Assembly (NCBI RefSeq): GCF_014650175.1
Contig: NZ_BMUL01000012.1
Coordinates: 62,001-126,000 of the forward strand
Direction: 5' to 3'
From: Streptomyces termitum
GTDB taxonomy: Bacteria; Actinomycetota; Actinomycetes; Streptomycetales; Streptomycetaceae
DNA length: 64,000 nt
This document shows, piece by piece, positions 60,307 to 64,000 of the stretch. A model generated the notes under the pieces. That model did not search any database. It was not told the origin of the DNA and worked only from the letters and a program-made list of their open reading frames with translations. The number at the start of each line of letters is the position of its first letter. Within the stretch, counting starts at the first letter, position 1. A program made the position numbers and the translations under genes.

Positions 60307-61866
60307 TCACTCCCCGGCCGCCCCCTCCGGAAGCAGGGACTCCGGGGTGATGAAGCCCTCCTCGACGAGGAGCCGGATCGCCTGCGGGGTGCGGTCCCGC
60401 AGCAGCACCGGGTCCTCGCCCATGAGCTGGGCGATGGCGTCGAGGATCCGGCCCGCGCTGAGCGTGCCGTCGCAGACGCCCGCGAAGCCGGCGCCCACGT
60501 GGTCGACCCGGGTGGCGCGCCGCATCCCCCGGTTCTGCCGGAGCACGACGTGCTCGGGGTCCTCGGCGCCGGGCAGTCCGACCTGCTCCTGCACCACCTC
60601 GGGGGCGAGGGTGAAGCGGTCCTCCAAGAGTGCCGCGTCGTCGTGGTCCCGCAGGTACTCCTGGCGCTCGAAGTGCGCCCGCACGTGCGGCCCGAGCGGC
60701 TGCTCCACGGGGTGCGGCCACTCCTCGATCACGATCGACGGCTCGGCCTTCCCGGCGGCCACCGCCGGATCGCGCCGCAGGGTGATCCAGCCGAATCCGA
60801 TCGCCCTGGTGCCGGTCTCCTCGAAGGCGTCCAGCCAGCGGCCGTACGCCGCCCGGTACGCCTCGGGGTCGCCGCGGTGGTCGCCGGCGTCCCGCAGCCA
60901 CAGCTCGGTGTACTGGGTGACGTCCTGCACCTCGCGCTGGACGATCCAGGCGTCGCAGCCGCGCGGCACCCAGGAGCGCAGCCGGTCCTGCCACTCCTCG
61001 CCCTCGACGTGCTGCCAGTTGGCGAGGAACTGGGCGTACCCCCCGTCGTTCAGCCGCTCCCCGGCCTGCTGGACGAGGGTGCGGCACAGGTCGTCGCCGC
61101 TCATCCCGCCGTCCCGGTAGGTGAGCCCGGAGCCGGGGGAGATCACGAACGGCGGGTTGGAGACGACGAGGTCGTACGTGTCGCCGTCGACCGGCTCGTA
61201 AAGCGAACCGGCCAGCAGCGCGGCCTCCCGGGCGCCCGACAGGGCGAGGGTGAGGCGGGTGAAGTCCAGGGCCCTCGGGTTGAGGTCGGTGGCGGTGACC
61301 CGGGTGGCGTGCCGGGCCGCGTGCAGGGCCTGGATCCCGGAGCCGGTGCCGAGGTCGAGCGCGGCGGCGACCGAGGTGCGGACGGTGATGCCGGCGAGCG
61401 TGGTGGAGGCGCCGCCCACGCCGAGGACGACCCCTTCCTCCTTCTTCCCGATGCCGCCGGCGCCGCCGACGGCGCAGCCCAGGTCGGAGACGATGAACCA
61501 GTCCTCGCCGTCCGGTCCGCCGTACGGCCGGACGTCGACGGTCGCGCGCACGGCGCCGTCCTCCCGGACCACCCAGCCGTCGGCGAGGGCCTCGTCCAGC
61601 GGGAGCGCGGCGGCGGCCCGGTCGGACGCGACGGCCTCCTGGAGCAGGAAGAGGCGGACGAGGGTCTCCAGCGGGGAGTCGCCCCGGGTGGCGCGCAGCG
61701 CGGGGACGGTCTCGCTGCGGGCGAGCGCCGCGTAGGCCGGGGCGCCGAGCAGGTCGAGCAGGCCGTCGGCGGTGAAGGCGGCGGCGAGCAGGGCCTCGCG
61801 CAGTCGGGCGGCGTGCGCGGGCACCGGAAGGCTGGTGGTCAGGCTGGGCGTACTCACGCGTTCCAT
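60307..61866 (-). CDS. class I SAM-dependent methyltransferase (DUF7059 N-domain, NPPF motif)
   Basis: 519 residues. A helical N-terminal domain (about 1-150) is followed by a Rossmann methyltransferase: ALDLGTGSGIQALHAAR binds SAM and VVSNPPFVISPG is the NPPF active-site motif of N-methylating enzymes such as PrmC or the rRNA/tRNA adenine group. It is likely an RNA or protein methyltransferase; the substrate is unknown. ATG 61866 gives MERVSTPSLTTS; a GTG three codons later is an equally good start. The gene is monocistronic and conserved in this neighbourhood of Streptomyces. Confidence 0.85.
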   Translation of the reverse strand: MERVSTPSLTTSLPVPAHAARLREALLAAAFTADGLLDLLGAPAYAALARSETVPALRATRGDSPLETLVRLFLLQEAVASDRAAAALPLDEALADGWVVREDGAVRATVDVRPYGGPDGEDWFIVSDLGCAVGGAGGIGKKEEGVVLGVGGASTTLAGITVRTSVAAALDLGTGSGIQALHAARHATRVTATDLNPRALDFTRLTLALSGAREAALLAGSLYEPVDGDTYDLVVSNPPFVISPGSGLTYRDGGMSGDDLCRTLVQQAGERLNDGGYAQFLANWQHVEGEEWQDRLRSWVPRGCDAWIVQREVQDVTQYTELWLRDAGDHRGDPEAYRAAYGRWLDAFEETGTRAIGFGWITLRRDPAVAAGKAEPSIVIEEWPHPVEQPLGPHVRAHFERQEYLRDHDDAALLEDRFTLAPEVVQEQVGLPGAEDPEHVVLRQNRGMRRATRVDHVGAGFAGVCDGTLSAGRILDAIAQLMGEDPVLLRDRTPQAIRLLVEEGFITPESLLPEGAAGE

Positions 61867-62251
61867 TGTGACGGCCGCGGGTGACAACGCGGCGCCCGAC
61901 AGTCCGGCGCCCGCCCTCCGGAGCCTCCCGGCGACCGCCTGCGGCCCGGCCCCGACCGCGTGACGACAGGCCCCGGCCCCGGGCCCGGAGAGAACCAGCG
62001 ACCGCCCCCGGGGAGGCTCCCCGGCCTCCGGAGACCCAGGAATGCCTCCGGAAGCCCCCACAGGCCGTCTCCGGGAACCCCTGGAGCCGCACCCACCGAA
62101 GCCCGCCGGGGACACCCCTGGGAACTCCCGAAGGAGCATCCCCCGTGCGGGAAGCGGCATCTGACGGACCGGCCGACGGCCCCGGCGCCCGTGCCGGGGG
62201 CCGTGAGCCGGAGGCGGGAGGCGGGGCCGGGAGGCGGGGCCGTACCCGGGA
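61867..62251. other. gene-free stretch
   Basis: About 385 bp between the methyltransferase gene and the lipoprotein gene. GC-rich, no convincing frame or hairpin; likely promoter of the methyltransferase gene. Confidence 0.4.
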
Positions 62252-62908
62252 CTACGAGTCCGACGACTCCGATGCCTTGTCCGAGCCCTCGCCGGTCTTC
62301 GGCGCGGGCGCGGCGGTGGCGCCGGCCTTCGGGGAGGCGGAGCCGGACGGCGTCTTCGGGACCGCCGGGGTCGGCTTCTGGCAGCCCGGCTGCTTGGCCA
62401 TGGCCTTGCCGAGTTCGCCGCTCTCCAGGTTGGCCAGGGCGTTCTGGTCCATCTTCTCGATCTTGGTGAGGCCGTCGGCGACGTCCTTCAGCCCCTCGGC
62501 GAACTTCTGCTGGTTCGCCGGGTCGAGCGCGTCGACCTGCTTCTTCAGCCCGTCGTAGGCGGTCGCGGTCGCGTTCAGCTCCGCGACGACGTCCTTCTGG
62601 ACCTTGTCACCGTTCTCGACCGGCGGGACACCGGCGCTCTCCACGGCCTTGGCCAGCGCCCGGTCCGCGTCCGCGATGTCCTTGAACGCCTTGGAGTCGG
62701 CGGCCTGGATCTCCGCCGGACGGCTGTCCGCCGCGGTCGAGATGATGATCTGGTGGGCGTCCGCACGCTTCTGGATCTGAGGCTTCGCCTGGTCGCAGAA
62801 CGACTTGGCCCAGTCGTTCACCTTGTCGCCCTCGTCCTCGCTGCAACCGGACAGCACGAGCATCAGTACCGCACTGCCGGACAGCGCCGCCGCAAGCTTC
62901 TTGTTCAC
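62252..62908 (-). CDS. secreted lipoprotein of unknown function
   Basis: 218 residues from GTG 62908, with GGAAGGGA ahead; starting at 62926 would add six residues. Lipoprotein signal ends in LVLSGCS (Cys at about 22). The mature part is an alpha-helical domain (AKSFCDQAKPQIQKRADA...; about residues 30-170) with one Cys pair and a C-terminal Pro/Ala/Ser-rich low-complexity tail. No catalytic motif. Conserved neighbour of the bldG region; role unknown. Confidence 0.8.
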   Translation of the reverse strand: MNKKLAAALSGSAVLMLVLSGCSEDEGDKVNDWAKSFCDQAKPQIQKRADAHQIIISTAADSRPAEIQAADSKAFKDIADADRALAKAVESAGVPPVENGDKVQKDVVAELNATATAYDGLKKQVDALDPANQQKFAEGLKDVADGLTKIEKMDQNALANLESGELGKAMAKQPGCQKPTPAVPKTPSGSASPKAGATAAPAPKTGEGSDKASESSDS

Positions 62909-63262
62909 CGGATCGGTCCCTTCCAAGACTCTCGCCCCCGGAACTTACACGGCGCGCGCACCACTTCCCTCTTTCGCACGAGGGTTTGATCCCGTGTTGA
63001 ATCCTTTTGAACCAAGCCGTACCGGGGCTGCGGCCACCCGCCGCCCTCCAGGAATGAGACGGACGCCACGTCAGGAGACGCCTGCCGGAAGCCGCTTGGA
63101 GCGCCCGCGCGAAGGCCGCGGCGACCTCCGCGGTCGGCCCCCCGCCCCGGTCGGTCCGCTTCGGGCACGCGAAGAGGCCCCGCCGTGACGGCGGGGCCTC
63201 TTCCCGGTACGCCTCCCGGCAGGGCCGGAGGGGCGTCTCGGTACGTCTCTGCGGAACGCGGG
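62909..63262. other. intergenic stretch with terminator
   Basis: About 350 bp; holds the hairpin at 63171-63203 and the presumed lipoprotein promoter. No gene seen. Confidence 0.4.
63171..63203 (-). terminator. 14-bp hairpin after the bldG-anti-sigma pair
   Basis: GAAGAGGCCCCGCC and GGCGGGGCCTCTTC around a 5-nt loop, about 60 nt after the anti-sigma gene stop. Confidence 0.8.
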
Positions 63263-63733
63263 TCAGGACAGGAGGTCCGCGTCCTCCTCGGCCGGCAGGA
63301 CGGGCCAGCGCATCCGGAGGACGCCGCCGTCCTCCCCCGCAGTCACCTCGACGTCGTCGACGAGCCCGCGGATCACCGCGAGGCCCATCTCGTCCTCGCC
63401 GTCGGCGTCGTCGAAGTCCTCGGCCGGGGCCGCGGCGCGCGCGACCGGAACACCGGCGGCGGTGGCCGCCGCCGTACCCGCACCGGGCACCTCGTCACCG
63501 ACCTCGATGGAGAACGTCTTCTCCTCCTCGGTCAGCACGACCCGGATGGGCGTGGTGACGCCGTTGCTCCGGTGCAGTCCGACCGCACGGGAACACGCCT
63601 CGCCGACGGCGAGGCGCACCTCGTCGAGGACCGCCTCGTCCACCCCGGCCCGGCGGGCGACCGCGGCCGCCACCAGGCGGGCCGTGCGGACGTGCTCGGG
63701 CTGGGCGCTGAAGCGGAGTTCAACGGTGGCCAT
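63263..63733 (-). CDS. anti-sigma factor ATPase, BldG partner
   Basis: 156-residue RsbW-like HATPase (N box VRLAVGEACSRAVGLH; DEMGLAVIRGLVDDVEV for the G box, partly degenerate). In S. coelicolor the gene just after bldG encodes such a protein, which binds BldG and a sigma factor and links morphological differentiation and stress. It starts 12 nt after the bldG stop, with GGGGGATCCCATG. The nucleotide-binding residues are only partly conserved, so kinase activity is uncertain; the partner role is inferred from neighbourhood. Confidence 0.9.
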   Translation of the reverse strand: MATVELRFSAQPEHVRTARLVAAAVARRAGVDEAVLDEVRLAVGEACSRAVGLHRSNGVTTPIRVVLTEEEKTFSIEVGDEVPGAGTAAATAAGVPVARAAAPAEDFDDADGEDEMGLAVIRGLVDDVEVTAGEDGGVLRMRWPVLPAEEDADLLS

Positions 63734-63745
63734 GGGATCCCCCGG

Positions 63746-64000
63746 TCAGTCGACCGCGTTGACGGCCTCGTCGACCGACGTGTGGATCGGGAAGACCTTG
63801 GTGAGGCCCGTGATCCGGAAGATCTTGAGAATGCGCTCCTGGTTGCAGACCAGACGCAGCGAACCCTCGTGCGCGCGCACGCGCTTCAGGCCGCCGACGA
63901 GCACACCCAGGCCGGTGGAGTCGAGGAAGTCCACGCGCTCCATGTCGACAACCAGGTGGTAGCTGCCGTCGTTCACCAACTCGACCAACTGCTCGCGCAG
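63746..64000 (-). CDS. bldG: anti-sigma factor antagonist BldG, C-terminal part (cut by window edge)
   Basis: 84 visible residues of a STAS-domain antagonist. VVDMERVDFLDSTGLGVLVGGLKRVRAHEG includes the phosphorylatable Ser in DSTGLG, and VCNQERILKIFRITGLTKVFPIH is the following helix; together they match BldG, required for aerial mycelium and antibiotic production in Streptomyces. About 29 N-terminal residues lie beyond the window. BldG and the following anti-sigma gene form a two-gene operon. Confidence 0.95.
   Translation of the reverse strand: MREQLVELVNDGSYHLVVDMERVDFLDSTGLGVLVGGLKRVRAHEGSLRLVCNQERILKIFRITGLTKVFPIHTSVDEAVNAVD

Overview
The window is a piece of a Streptomyces chromosome. 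GC content is very high with strong third-position bias, GTG and even TTG starts are common, and several genes are typical of the genus: bldG with its anti-sigma partner, a dTMP kinase fused to a transporter-like membrane domain, a topoisomerase I with a Lys/Ala-rich tail, DUF397 and DUF5753 proteins, a DUF6479 protein and a SigE-family ECF sigma factor. The left edge cuts tilS and the right edge cuts bldG.

Layout. 1-9 kb is housekeeping: tilS, a zinc metalloprotease, a D-Ala-D-Ala carboxypeptidase, inorganic pyrophosphatase, a ThrE-type exporter, a DedA membrane protein with a prion-like tail, a YbjQ protein and a ClC channel. 9-16 kb holds glutamate decarboxylase, a PadR-controlled drug-type ABC exporter with visible dual operators, a DinB protein and an aldehyde dehydrogenase. 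15.2-17.3 kb is a whiJ/abaA-like developmental cluster: a DUF5753 regulator, a HATPase and a DUF397 protein. The last two share a 24-bp upstream element. 17.5-27.5 kb carries a FUSC transporter, a DUF2786 protein, an acetyltransferase, a family A DNA polymerase, and a sigma factor with a membrane protein. 28.1-30.5 kb is an overlapping two-gene unit of unknown function with glycine-zipper and nuclease-like features.

30.68-49.83 kb is a genomic island of about 19 kb, integrated into the 3' end of a tRNA-Thr(CGU) gene and bounded by a perfect 44-bp direct repeat. Its tyrosine integrase is dead: the R and Y catalytic residues are replaced and there is an internal stop. The cargo looks like antiphage defence. 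There is an AbiEii-type nucleotidyltransferase unit. A three-gene, translationally coupled operon encodes a 963-residue unknown protein, a 363-residue unknown protein and a 1,855-residue DEAH helicase with DUF1998, like Druantia DruE. A DUF4365 nuclease-like pair follows. Convergent to these lies a coupled GHKL-ATPase plus DruA-like unit, with a small Fpg-N-like protein just upstream. This DruE-like plus DruA-like combination is the best candidate for an undescribed defence system in the window.

49.9-64 kb returns to conserved core: a secreted TAP-like peptidase, holB, tmk fusion, topA, a small membrane protein, a methyltransferase, a lipoprotein, and the anti-sigma/bldG pair that controls development and stress responses. 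All functional calls rest on motif reading and recall of families; no database search was run.
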